Below are positions 17,848 through 26,274 of a stretch of DNA of 64,000 bases, one piece after another. The notes under the pieces were generated by a model. It worked only from the letters and a program-made list of their open reading frames with translations. It made no database searches and was not told the DNA's origin. The first letter of the stretch is position 1. The number at the start of each line of letters is the position of its first letter. Location: contig NC_017910.1 of the NCBI RefSeq assembly GCF_000262305.1, positions 2,666,001 to 2,730,000 of the forward strand. Direction: 5' to 3'. Position numbers and translations under genes: made by a program. The DNA is from Shimwellia blattae DSM 4481 = NBRC 105725 (GTDB lineage Bacteria; Pseudomonadota; Gammaproteobacteria; Enterobacterales; Enterobacteriaceae).

Positions 17848-18789
17848 TCAGCCGGTAAACCGGCTTGCCGCCCAGCGCTGGCGCTGTTCGTCATTCATAA
17901 AACTCCAGGCCAGGATCCGGCTCTGCTTCTGGCCCTGGGCCATCTCCAGCTTCACAACCTTCTCCACCCCGGCCTCCTGGAGCGCCCGGTATAACACCGG
18001 CAGGTTATCCCCCCGGGAGACCAGCGTCGTGAACCACAGCACCTGGCGGCGGAAGGCGACACTTTCAGCAATCATGCCTTTAATAAAGGCCACCTCACCA
18101 CCGGGGCACCACAGCTCCTGCTGCTGGCCGCCGAAGTTCAGGCTCTCACTTTTCACGCCCAGGTTACGCCGCTTGCGTTCACTGCCTGCCCGGGCCGTGT
18201 CGGCAGAATCATGGAACGGCGGGTTGCACAGGGTGGCGTCGTAGCACTCTGCACTGTGGATAATGCCTTTAAAGAAGGCGCTGCTGTCCTTCTGGCGGCG
18301 CAGACGGATATGTTTACTCAGCCCCGGGTTGGCGCTAATGATCCGGCTGGCATTTTTCAGCGCGGCTTCGTTTATCTCACTGCCGGTAAAGCGCCAGCCG
18401 TATTCACAGTTCCCCACCAGCGGGTAGATAAGATTGGCGCCGGTGCCGATATCCAGCACGCTGGCCTGACGTGGCGGCACGCCGTTGCGGTGCTCTGCCA
18501 GAAGGTCCGCCAGATGATGAATATAATCCGCCCGGCCGGGCACCGGCGGGCATAAAAAACCGTCAGGAATTGCCCACTCCCGGACCTGGTAAAAATGGGC
18601 CAGTAATGCCTGGTTCAGGCACTTCACCGCCTCCGGATCGGCAAAATCAATGGTCTTATCGCCACCGGGGGCGGTGCGTAAAAACGGCACCAGCGCCGGG
18701 CAATCCTGGCACAGTGCAGTAAAATCATACCGCTGGTGATGACGGTTTCTCGGGTGTAGCCCTGGCTTGCGGGGACTTACAGTTTTCAT
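17848..18789 (-). CDS. rlmF: 23S rRNA adenine-1618 N6-methyltransferase RlmF
   Basis: 313 residues. The SAM-binding motif VLDIGTGANLIYPL (about 110) and the catalytic NPPFH motif (about 190) mark an N6-adenine methyltransferase. The basic N-terminus (HPRNRHHQRYDF) is typical of RlmF (YbiN), which methylates A1618 of 23S rRNA. Like E. coli RlmF throughout. E. coli ybiO, next to it, is absent here. Confidence 0.95.
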   Translation of the reverse strand: MKTVSPRKPGLHPRNRHHQRYDFTALCQDCPALVPFLRTAPGGDKTIDFADPEAVKCLNQALLAHFYQVREWAIPDGFLCPPVPGRADYIHHLADLLAEHRNGVPPRQASVLDIGTGANLIYPLVGNCEYGWRFTGSEINEAALKNASRIISANPGLSKHIRLRRQKDSSAFFKGIIHSAECYDATLCNPPFHDSADTARAGSERKRRNLGVKSESLNFGGQQQELWCPGGEVAFIKGMIAESVAFRRQVLWFTTLVSRGDNLPVLYRALQEAGVEKVVKLEMAQGQKQSRILAWSFMNDEQRQRWAASRFTG

Positions 18790-18880
18790 CGGCTTTCTCC
18801 TGTCAGGTCGCGTAAGATACCTGCTGACAGCGGGGCGGTAAACTGTTCCGCATACAATAATCAGACAAACGGAGCCTGCA

Positions 18881-19513
18881 ATGACCCGTCGCTACTATTA
18901 TGAGCCCGCAAAGGGCCACGGTTTACCTCACGATCCCCTAAACGCCATTATCGGGCCCCGGCCCATTGGCTGGATCTCCTCCGTCGATCCCCTCGGGCGC
19001 AATAATCTGGCCCCTTACAGTTTTTTCAACTGTTTTAACTACCGCCCGCCGATCATCGGTTTTTCCAGTAACGGCTGGAAAGACAGCGTCAGCAATATTA
19101 TTGCCACCGGGCATTTTGTCTGGAATCTGACCACCCGCGACCTGGCAGAAAAGATGAATGAAACCTCCGCAGCACTGCCCCACGGGGAGGATGAGTTTAT
19201 CCGCGCGGGCTTAACCCCCCTGCCGGGAACCCGGGTGCCGTCACCGCTGGTGGCCGAAAGCCCGGTGAATTTTGAATGCCGGTTATCACAACATCTGCAA
19301 CTGACCAGCGCCGCCGGTGAGCCGGTAGACACCTGGCTGGTGCTGGGAGAGGTCGTCGCCGTACATATTGATGAGTCGCTGCTGGAAAACGGTATTTACC
19401 AGACAGCGAAAGCCCGGCCCGTATTGCGCGCCGGTGGGGCGGGCGCCTACTACAGTATTGATGAAAGCCAGCGTTTTGACTTACTGCGTCCGGGTGCCCG
19501 CAGGCCCGGATAA
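18881..19513 (+). CDS. Flavin reductase-like FMN-binding protein
   Basis: 210 residues of the flavin reductase-like (FMN-binding split barrel) family: GPRPIGWISSVD near the start, NLAPYSFFNCFNYRPP and the HFVWNLTTRDLAEKMNETSA helix are typical. The family binds FMN and often reduces flavin with NAD(P)H or serves as a small oxidoreductase. It lies between rlmF and mcbA, where E. coli K-12 has no such gene. The partner and substrate are unknown. It has its own promoter space of 90 bases, shared with divergent rlmF. Confidence 0.88.
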   Translation: MTRRYYYEPAKGHGLPHDPLNAIIGPRPIGWISSVDPLGRNNLAPYSFFNCFNYRPPIIGFSSNGWKDSVSNIIATGHFVWNLTTRDLAEKMNETSAALPHGEDEFIRAGLTPLPGTRVPSPLVAESPVNFECRLSQHLQLTSAAGEPVDTWLVLGEVVAVHIDESLLENGIYQTAKARPVLRAGGAGAYYSIDESQRFDLLRPGARRPG

Positions 19514-19666
19514 CCCATCTTCCATTTACGACTAACGGACCAGGGTTGTCATACCGAAATAGAACAAAAGAGTGAGGGATTTTTACTACCCGGCCCCCGG
19601 CAGGCACCTAAACTTAGTAGTGTCAGATTTGTGGTTCTGATAGCACTATCGCCAAGAGGTGTAAAA

Positions 19667-19927
19667 ATGAAAAAACTGCTTTTAGTCGTTACCGCCGCGC
19701 TGCTGGTCAGCGCCGCGCACGGCAGTTTTGCCGCACAGACACTCACGCAGGAACAGCTGGGGCAGCTTCATAAGGCCGGAACGGTCTCTGCCAGTGGTGC
19801 CAGCAATCTTGATGATCTGCAGGCCCAGCTTGCCGAAAAAGCCCGACAGGAAGGGGCAAAAGGCTATGTGATTACCTCCGCCGGGGGGGAAAACAAAATG
19901 TTCGGTACGGCTAATATCTACAAGTAG
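19667..19927 (+). CDS. mcbA: DUF1471 (YhcN family) periplasmic protein McbA
   Basis: 86 residues: signal peptide ending GSFAA, then one DUF1471/YdgH domain (GTVSASGASNLDDLQAQL...KGYVITSAGG...GTANIYK). It resembles E. coli McbA (YbiM), a small periplasmic protein linked to biofilm and colanic acid control. The start at 19667 has an AAGAGGTG ribosome site. It has a paralogue, ybiJ, 300 bases downstream. Confidence 0.88.
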   Translation: MKKLLLVVTAALLVSAAHGSFAAQTLTQEQLGQLHKAGTVSASGASNLDDLQAQLAEKARQEGAKGYVITSAGGENKMFGTANIYK

Positions 19928-20241
19928 CCTGGTGCGGTGTCCCTTACGGACCGCCCTTCTTTGGGAAGGGCGGAATTCACCAGTCGTTTGTTTTCTTGCG
20001 CATTATTTCCTTTCGCGTGCTTATCATAATGTGCGCAATAAAAACATAAGATCATAATCACCCATGAAATTATCAGCGTGGTAGTTTATTTCCCATATAA
20101 ATCAAATGATTAAAAGTTGTTCAAATTATTAGAACGAGGTCATCAATTCTACTTAGTTTTATCTTTCTGCAAAAAGTGTGAACATAATCACATCAACGGG
20201 ATAACCCCCCGTTTTACAGAATAAATGCTGAGGATAGAACC
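19928..20241. other. Gene-free stretch between mcbA and ybiJ
   Basis: 314 bases, A+T-rich. The first part holds the mcbA terminator; the rest must contain the ybiJ promoter (for example around 20090-20220). No other gene seen. Confidence 0.55.
19951..19973 (+). terminator. mcbA terminator hairpin
   Basis: CCGCCCTTC / GAAGGGCGG perfect arms with a 5-base loop, 24 bases after the stop. Confidence 0.78.
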
Positions 20242-20499
20242 ATGAAAACGACTAAATATGTTGCTGTAACCGCCCTGCTCTCCATGCTCTCTTTCGGTGC
20301 TTTTGCCGCTCAGCAGGTTGACCATGCTCCGGCGAACAGCCAGAAAATAGGGGTTGTTTCCGCTTCCGGCGCCACCAACCTTGATCAGCTCCAGAGCGAG
20401 CTGGCCGCTAAAGCCGCCAAAGCGGGCGCCTCTTCTTATGAAATTACCTCTGCATCCGGTAATAACCTGATGCACGGTACTGCGGTGATTTACAAATAA
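20242..20499 (+). CDS. ybiJ: DUF1471 (YhcN family) periplasmic protein YbiJ
   Basis: 85 residues with a signal peptide ending GAFAA and a DUF1471 domain (KIGVVSASGATNLDQL...SYEITSASG...GTAVIYK). It matches E. coli YbiJ. Members of the family are induced by stress and act in the periplasm; the exact role is unknown. The pair mcbA/ybiJ is a local duplication of the same domain. Confidence 0.9.
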   Translation: MKTTKYVAVTALLSMLSFGAFAAQQVDHAPANSQKIGVVSASGATNLDQLQSELAAKAAKAGASSYEITSASGNNLMHGTAVIYK

Positions 20500-20616
20500 T
20501 CACGCAAGTGAATGTGTTGAGTTAATTCTGTGTCCTGCGGCCAGTGAAAGATAGCGGTCTACCCAACCGCATTCTGAAGGCCTGCTATATGCCTGCTTTA
20601 CCCTTGATATCCCTTG

Positions 20617-20644
20617 GCCCGCAATGATTGCGGGCTTTTTTTTG
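20617..20644 (+). terminator. ybiJ terminator
   Basis: GCCCGCAA / TTGCGGGC arms around TGA followed by nine T. A classical intrinsic terminator. Confidence 0.92.
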
Positions 20645-20682
20645 CCTGGCGTTAACCTATGCCGCCATGTTACGCAGGGCCC

Positions 20683-21654
20683 CTACACAAACACCTGATT
20701 TACGCGATCCAGCGCCAGGCTGAGATCCGGCGCATCGCCGGTGGCGACAATACAGCAGGCCATCTGTAGCTTCAGGGCATCCGGCACCGGCTCAACCCCG
20801 GCCAGGCAGCGCTCGCTCCAGCGGGCGGTGATTTCCGCGTCTTTATCTGCCGGTAGCGGAATATCCTCCACCACAACGTTCTCCTGGCGCTCGCACAGTA
20901 CCCGTGTTCCCTGCCCGGTAATCAGGCTTATCTGCGGGCAGCGCTGTGGATTGGCGTACACCTCCCCTTCAGTGCCGTGCATCAGCAGACCGCGCCCTCC
21001 GATATCAGTAAAGAAGCGCGCCACCTTCGGGACATATTCCGGGTGGGAGACGCTGGCTAAACGCAGCGCCGCGTCTTCGGCAAAAGGGGTCGCCAGTTTC
21101 GCCAGGGTATGGGCGCTATTGCGCACCCCCATCCGCCAGCGCAAATCAAGCTGCTGCGCCAGCGGCGGGCAGAGCACATTAACCGGCAGCCACACCGGGT
21201 GGTGGGAATCCAGCCGGGCCTGAGCCTGGCCTGCGTGCTGTGCGGGCGCAACCCCCAGCAAGTCAAAAATCGTTTCGGAAATGACCCGGGTGGGATCCCG
21301 GGTCACCCCGTGCACCACCACCGGATAGCCCAGCTTATTCAGCAACAGCGCCAGCAGCGGTGTCAGATTGGCCTGTTTACGGGCCCCGTTATAGCTGGGG
21401 ATCACAATCGGCATCGGCTTACCGGCAGGCGGGGTGAGCCGGATACAGCGCTGCCGGACAGCCTGGTAAAAGCCGCGCAGTTCGGCCTCTCCCTCTCCTT
21501 TGATTCGCAGGGCAATCAGTATGCCCCCCAGCTCCAGATCCGGCACCTCGGCGCCCAGCATCCGGCTGTAGAGCTCCCGGGCGGTCTCCAGACCCAGATC
21601 CCGGGCATGATTCTTACCACGGCCAATTTCTTTAATTATTTTACGGTAGTCCAC
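20683..21654 (-). CDS. ybiB: TrpD2-like nucleic-acid-binding protein YbiB
   Basis: 323 residues with the anthranilate phosphoribosyltransferase fold: helical N-domain (ELYSRMLGAEVPDLELGGILIALR) and a glycosyltransferase domain (PSYNGARKQANLTPLLALLL, VVHGVTRDPTRV). In E. coli the protein binds DNA and RNA instead of anthranilate and belongs to the SOS response with dinG. The start is GTG with a GGGAG ribosome site 8 bases before; no in-frame ATG exists nearby. It begins 28 bases after the dinG stop, so both share the LexA-controlled transcript. Confidence 0.94.
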   Translation of the reverse strand: MDYRKIIKEIGRGKNHARDLGLETARELYSRMLGAEVPDLELGGILIALRIKGEGEAELRGFYQAVRQRCIRLTPPAGKPMPIVIPSYNGARKQANLTPLLALLLNKLGYPVVVHGVTRDPTRVISETIFDLLGVAPAQHAGQAQARLDSHHPVWLPVNVLCPPLAQQLDLRWRMGVRNSAHTLAKLATPFAEDAALRLASVSHPEYVPKVARFFTDIGGRGLLMHGTEGEVYANPQRCPQISLITGQGTRVLCERQENVVVEDIPLPADKDAEITARWSERCLAGVEPVPDALKLQMACCIVATGDAPDLSLALDRVNQVFV

Positions 21655-21682
21655 GGCATCGCTCCCTTGTTAGTGAGCGTCG

Positions 21683-23833
21683 CTAGCGTTTGCGGCGCTT
21701 ACGGGTTGTGACGGTTTTGGCCTTCACTATAGCCTCCGGCACTTCCGGTTGCGAGAGGGGAAATACCGGCAGCGCATCCAGCAGCCGCTTACCGTAGTTT
21801 TTGGTCAGTAACCGGCGGTCATAAATGATAACCTCCCCCCAGCAACTGTGGCTGCGGATAAGCCGCCCCACTTGCTGAATAAGGTTAAACGAGGCACTGG
21901 GCAGGCTTTGCACTTCAAAGGGATAGCGCTTCAGGCTTTTCAGCCACTCCCCTTCAGTCACCACCGGCGGGCTGTCTACCGGCGGAAAGGCAATCTTATG
22001 AATATGCACCTGGGTGAGGTACTCCCCTTTGAGATCCAGCCCCTCGGCAAAGGACTGTAGCCCCACCAGCACGCTGGTTTCGCCCTTTTCGATACGTTTA
22101 CGGTGCAGCTCCACCAGCCGGTAGCGGGGTTTATCCCCCTGGACCAGCAGCGTCAGGCGCAGATCGGTCACAAAGGTCAGAAAACACTGGAGCGCACGCA
22201 TACTGGCAAACAGCACCAGCATGCCTTTATGCTCCCCTTTTGCCAGCTCCTGGCGAAAGAATGTGGCCATCTCCGCCAGATGCAGGGGCTCGTTATCGAT
22301 GGACGGCTCATAGCGCATCCGGGGGATCAAAATCTTCCCCTGATCCACATGGTGAAAGGGCGACGGCAGGCTGACAAACCGGTCCCCGGCTTTCTCTTTC
22401 AGGCCGCTCAGCTCCTGGAGCCGGTCAAACCGGTTCAGGGAGCGAAGCGTCGCCGAGGTGACCACCACATGGGGCACACTGCGCCACAGTAGCTTTTCCA
22501 GCTGATCGCTGACCCGGATCCCCACACAGTGCAGATACAGATGGGGCTGGCCCTCTGCCAGCTGGCGGCTCACCCATTTGGATACCGGTGCCCCGGATGC
22601 CTGGACCATTGCCGCCAGTTTCCACAGCTTACTCTGGGCCTCAAAATGGCCCAGCGCCCGGTTCATCTGCAGCAGCGCCCGGTGCAGGCGCACAATATCC
22701 TGCTGGCCGGTGCGCTCGCTCAGATCGTTCAGCAGCGCTTCTGCCAGGCCGCGCAGCCCGTCGGTCAGCTTCGCCAGCCGCTGAGCATGGGCGAGGATCT
22801 CTTCCGGCAGTTCGCCCATCGGGAAGCGGTATTCGGCCTCCTGCTGTGGGGGCAGTAGCTGGCTGAACACCTGGTTAAGGGCCCCCAGCAGTTCGGCGAC
22901 CTCATCACAGTGTTCGCTCAGCCGCTCCGGATTTGCCAGCGGCGGCATGGATTTGGGGCGAAACTGCTCCCGGCAGGTGGCGACCAGCTTAATAAACAGA
23001 TCCAGTTGCAGGCGAACCCAGCTGCCGGTTATTTCGGCGCTCATCTCCAGGGCATCCCGGGCGACATCCGGCAGGTGGTGGCCTTCATCAAGCACCAGCA
23101 GCATATTTTTGGCCTCCGGCAGTACCGCGTCGCTCTCCAGGGCGGCCATCACCAGGGCGTGGTTCGCCACGACCACTTCTGCCTCGGTAATGGCTTTGCG
23201 CGCCACAAAAAACGGACACTCCCGATACCAGTGGCAGTTACGCCCCAGGCAGCTGGCTTTATCGGTGCTGAGCCGCGCCCACAGGCTGTCTTCAATGGTT
23301 TTGTGGCTGTGATCGCGCAGACCGTCCCAGCGGTAGCTGGCGAGGTCGTTTTGCAGCCCGGCACACAGGGTCTGCTCCGCCTGGCTTGCCGGGGCCATGT
23401 CATCGTCCAGAAAGGCCAGCAAATCCCCCTGGTGGTCAGCATCGCCGCAGGCGAGCATCGACAGGTTGCGCGGGCACACATAGCGCCCGCGACCAAAGGC
23501 TGCGGTAAATTTAAGTTCGGGGATAATTTTGCCCAGCAGCGGCAAATCTTTACTGAAGATTTGATCCTGCAGCGCCACATTGGCGGTACTGACCACCAGG
23601 GTTTTTTGCTCATCACGGGCCAGCGCAATGCCGGGGATCAGGTAGGAGAGCGTTTTCCCGACCCCGGTCGGCGCCTCAATAGCCAGATGGCGGCCCTCTT
23701 CACCGGCCAGGGTTTTTGCCACCTCGGCAATCATCTGGCGCTGGGGCGCACGGGGGATAAAGTCCGGAATTTGTTGCTGGAGCGCCTTATACCATGCGCT
23801 GATTTGCGCTTTTACCGCCGCAGAGAGAGCCAT
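21683..23833 (-). CDS. dinG: ATP-dependent DNA helicase DinG
   Basis: 716 residues of the XPD/Rad3-like superfamily 2 helicases. Walker A APTGVGKT and Walker B DEGHH are present. The iron-sulfur cluster cysteines lie between them (Cys in VCPRNL..., ASCLGRNCHWYRECPFF). The C-terminal helicase motif VGRLIRS is also visible. It unwinds DNA-RNA hybrids and helps resolve replication-transcription conflicts. The ATG at 23833 fits E. coli DinG (MALSAAVKAQISAWY). A LexA box lies just upstream. Confidence 0.96.
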   Translation of the reverse strand: MALSAAVKAQISAWYKALQQQIPDFIPRAPQRQMIAEVAKTLAGEEGRHLAIEAPTGVGKTLSYLIPGIALARDEQKTLVVSTANVALQDQIFSKDLPLLGKIIPELKFTAAFGRGRYVCPRNLSMLACGDADHQGDLLAFLDDDMAPASQAEQTLCAGLQNDLASYRWDGLRDHSHKTIEDSLWARLSTDKASCLGRNCHWYRECPFFVARKAITEAEVVVANHALVMAALESDAVLPEAKNMLLVLDEGHHLPDVARDALEMSAEITGSWVRLQLDLFIKLVATCREQFRPKSMPPLANPERLSEHCDEVAELLGALNQVFSQLLPPQQEAEYRFPMGELPEEILAHAQRLAKLTDGLRGLAEALLNDLSERTGQQDIVRLHRALLQMNRALGHFEAQSKLWKLAAMVQASGAPVSKWVSRQLAEGQPHLYLHCVGIRVSDQLEKLLWRSVPHVVVTSATLRSLNRFDRLQELSGLKEKAGDRFVSLPSPFHHVDQGKILIPRMRYEPSIDNEPLHLAEMATFFRQELAKGEHKGMLVLFASMRALQCFLTFVTDLRLTLLVQGDKPRYRLVELHRKRIEKGETSVLVGLQSFAEGLDLKGEYLTQVHIHKIAFPPVDSPPVVTEGEWLKSLKRYPFEVQSLPSASFNLIQQVGRLIRSHSCWGEVIIYDRRLLTKNYGKRLLDALPVFPLSQPEVPEAIVKAKTVTTRKRRKR

Positions 23834-23849
23834 GTCATAACCACTAATA

Positions 23850-23865
23850 CTGTATAAACAACCAC
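23850..23865. promoter_or_regulatory. LexA box of dinG
   Basis: On the minus strand it reads GTGGTTGTTTATACAG. The right half (TATACAG) is perfect and the left half degenerate, as in the E. coli dinG SOS box (TTGGCTGTTTATACAG). It lies 17 bases before the start codon. Confidence 0.78.
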
Positions 23866-23912
23866 TATATTGCCACTTTTTGCCGCCGTGGCGTACCTTT
23901 TTAACCGCAGGA

Positions 23913-23928
23913 TGCGTAGCGCTACGCA
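23913..23928. repeat. 16-base perfect palindrome upstream of dinG
   Basis: TGCGTAGCGCTACGCA reads the same on both strands, 80 bases before dinG and 40 bases after the rhlE stop. Purpose unknown; a protein-binding site or a cruciform are options. Confidence 0.5.
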
Positions 23929-23935
23929 AAAGAAA

Positions 23936-23956
23936 AAGGCCAGGGTCACTGGCCTT
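23936..23956 (-). terminator. rhlE terminator
   Basis: On the minus strand AAGGCCAG / CTGGCCTT arms are followed by a T run (A run at 23933-23937 on the plus strand). Confidence 0.85.
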
Positions 23957-23967
23957 AAGAGAACAAT

Positions 23968-25335
23968 TTACTGTGCGGCTGCCGGTTTACGCGGCGGGCG
24001 GCGGCGCTGCTGGGGTTTGGCGCTGGCCCCGTTACCACCACGAGCCCCTTCCCCACGGGGAGTGCCCTGGCGGCGATCGCTCTGTCCGCTGCGCGGCTGG
24101 CCCTGACCACCGTTTGCCGGGCGTCGATCGCCACCGCGACCCTGGCCCTGACCACGGCCCTGGCGGCCATTCTGGATAGGCTCCGCTTTAATGGACGGAT
24201 CCGGCTCATAGCCCGGGATCGCCATGCGCGGAATTTCGCGCTTCAGCAGGCGTTCAATATCGCGCAGCAGTTTATGCTCATCCACACACACCAGCGAGAG
24301 CGCCTCACCGGTGGCGGCCGCACGGCCGGTACGGCCAATACGGTGCACATAATCTTCCGGTACGTTGGGCAGCTCATAGTTAACAACCCAGGGCAGCTCT
24401 TCGATATCCAGTCCGCGGGCGGCGATATCCGTTGCCACCAGCACGCGAATCGCGCCGGATTTAAAATCAGCCAGCGCCCGGGTGCGCGCGCCCTGGCTCT
24501 TGTTCCCGTGAATAGCGGCCGCGGTGATACCGTCTTTTTTCAGCTGATCCGCCAGATGGTTGGCCCCGTGTTTTGTCCGGGTGAACACCAGCACCTGCTC
24601 CCAGTTATCCCGGCCAATCAGGTAAGAGAGCAGCTCGCGCTTGCGTTTCTTATCCACAAAGTGCACGTGCTGGGTAACCTGTTCAGAAGCGGTGTTGCGG
24701 CGCGCCACTTCCACCTCTTCCGGGTTATGCAGCAGTTTACCGGCCAGCGATTTAATCTCATCCGAGAAGGTGGCAGAGAACAGCAGGTTCTGGCGACGGG
24801 CAGGCAGTTTTGCCAGGACCCGGCGAATATCATGGATAAAGCCCATATCCAGCATCCGGTCGGCTTCATCCAGCACCAGAATCTCCACACTGTCGAGGCT
24901 GACCGCGTTCTGGTGTTCCAGATCCAGCAGGCGGCCCGGGGTGGCGATAAGCACATCCACACCGCCGCGCAGTTTCATCATCTGCGGGTTAATGCTGACA
25001 CCGCCAAACACCACCAGGGAGCGGATATTCAGATAGCTGCTGTACTGACGAACGTTTTCCCCCACCTGAGCCGCCAGCTCACGGGTTGGGGTGAGGATCA
25101 GCGCCCGCACCGGGCGACGCCCTTTGGCGTGGGGCTGATTATTAATTAAGCGTTGTAATAATGGCAGGGTAAAACCCGCCGTTTTCCCGGTACCGGTTTG
25201 GGCACTGGCCATCAGATCGCGACCGGCAAGAACCACCGGAATAGCCTGACGCTGGACCGGGGTCGGTTCGCTATAACCGGCTTCCGCCACGGCACGTAAA
25301 ATATCCGGATTTAACCCGAGGGATTCAAAAGACAT
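23968..25335 (-). CDS. rhlE: DEAD-box RNA helicase RhlE
   Basis: 455 residues. Helicase core (about 1-370) with Q motif, Walker A AQTGTGKT, DEAD, SAT and HRIGRTGRA. The C-terminal tail (about 385-455) is rich in Arg, Gly and Gln, typical of RhlE, and binds RNA. It acts in ribosome assembly and RNA turnover. The ATG at 25335 gives MSFESLGLNPDIL as in E. coli. It is divergent from cecR, which controls it in E. coli. Confidence 0.96.
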   Translation of the reverse strand: MSFESLGLNPDILRAVAEAGYSEPTPVQRQAIPVVLAGRDLMASAQTGTGKTAGFTLPLLQRLINNQPHAKGRRPVRALILTPTRELAAQVGENVRQYSSYLNIRSLVVFGGVSINPQMMKLRGGVDVLIATPGRLLDLEHQNAVSLDSVEILVLDEADRMLDMGFIHDIRRVLAKLPARRQNLLFSATFSDEIKSLAGKLLHNPEEVEVARRNTASEQVTQHVHFVDKKRKRELLSYLIGRDNWEQVLVFTRTKHGANHLADQLKKDGITAAAIHGNKSQGARTRALADFKSGAIRVLVATDIAARGLDIEELPWVVNYELPNVPEDYVHRIGRTGRAAATGEALSLVCVDEHKLLRDIERLLKREIPRMAIPGYEPDPSIKAEPIQNGRQGRGQGQGRGGDRRPANGGQGQPRSGQSDRRQGTPRGEGARGGNGASAKPQQRRRPPRKPAAAQ

Positions 25336-25552
25336 AACTGCTCCAGACCCGCCCCGATTGTCCAACTGACAATGTAGTTTCCGGGGGGATGTCACTGGCC
25401 AGAACTTCGGCCTTAAGGGGGCACAAACCACTGTGCCGTGTAGCCGCGTAGTGTAACACCGTTTGGCGCATTCAGGCTAATTTTGCGTGTTTTGTCACAT
25501 TTTTAGCCGGAGGCCCGCCCCCACTGGACAAGCCGGAAATCGGGGGCTAGAG

Positions 25553-25576
25553 TTAGTTAATCAAACGATTGACTAA
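25553..25576. promoter_or_regulatory. Palindromic operator for CecR
   Basis: Imperfect dyad with arms TTAGTTAATC and GATTGACTAA, 12 bases before the cecR start in the rhlE-cecR divergent region. TetR-type regulators bind such dyads and usually control their own gene. Assigned to CecR by position. Confidence 0.7.
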
Positions 25577-25587
25577 GATTTTTATCT

Positions 25588-26274
25588 ATGAGCAATACAC
25601 CGCCGACCTCCCGCGGGGAACAGGCCCGCAACCAGCTTATCCATTCGGCCCTTAACCAGTTTGGGGAGTATGGCCTGCACGCCACCACCCGGGATATTGC
25701 CGCCGGGGCCGGTCAGAATATTGCCGCCATTACTTACTACTTCGGCTCAAAAGACGATTTATACCTCGCCTGCGCCCGCTGGATTGCCGGTTTTATCCAG
25801 CAGAATCTGGCGGTTTTTCTGCCCCAGGCCCGGCAACTGCTGGCCGCCAGTGAGCCAGACCGCCCCGCCATCCGGGCGCTGATTCACCAGTGGGCAAATC
25901 AGATGCTCCACCTGCTGACCGCCAGGGAAACGATCAATATCAGCCGCTTTATCTCCCGGGAGCAGCTCTCCCCGACCAGCGCCTACCGGCTGATCCACGA
26001 CCAGGTGATCGATCCGCTGCATATCACTTTTACCGCCATGCTTGCCCGCTACACCGGCCGCCAGGCGGATGACGTAGAAACCATTCTTCACGCCCAGGCC
26101 ATGGTCGGGGAGATCCTCACCTTCCGGTTACTGCAGGAGACGGTCCTGCTGCGCACCGGCTGGAAAACCTTTGATGAAGAGAAGACCCGGGTTATCTGCC
26201 GGGTGGTGAATCAGCATTTTGATTTGATACTCCAGGGGTTATCGGCACAACAAGGGATAGTCAGTCATGAATAA
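25588..26274 (+). CDS. cecR: TetR-family regulator CecR (YbiH)
   Basis: 228 residues. The N-terminal TetR helix-turn-helix (about 12-58, ATTRDIAAGAGQNIAAITYYFGSKDDLY) is followed by a C-terminal ligand domain. It follows E. coli CecR, which represses ybhGFSR and affects rhlE and alters sensitivity to cefoperazone and chloramphenicol. Its stop overlaps the start of ybhG by 8 bases, so regulator and exporter form one operon. Confidence 0.93.
   Translation: MSNTPPTSRGEQARNQLIHSALNQFGEYGLHATTRDIAAGAGQNIAAITYYFGSKDDLYLACARWIAGFIQQNLAVFLPQARQLLAASEPDRPAIRALIHQWANQMLHLLTARETINISRFISREQLSPTSAYRLIHDQVIDPLHITFTAMLARYTGRQADDVETILHAQAMVGEILTFRLLQETVLLRTGWKTFDEEKTRVICRVVNQHFDLILQGLSAQQGIVSHE

Noticed and set aside
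22910..23857. 315-codon plus-strand frame opposite dinG
   Set aside because: Shadow of dinG; lacks a believable composition or start signal.
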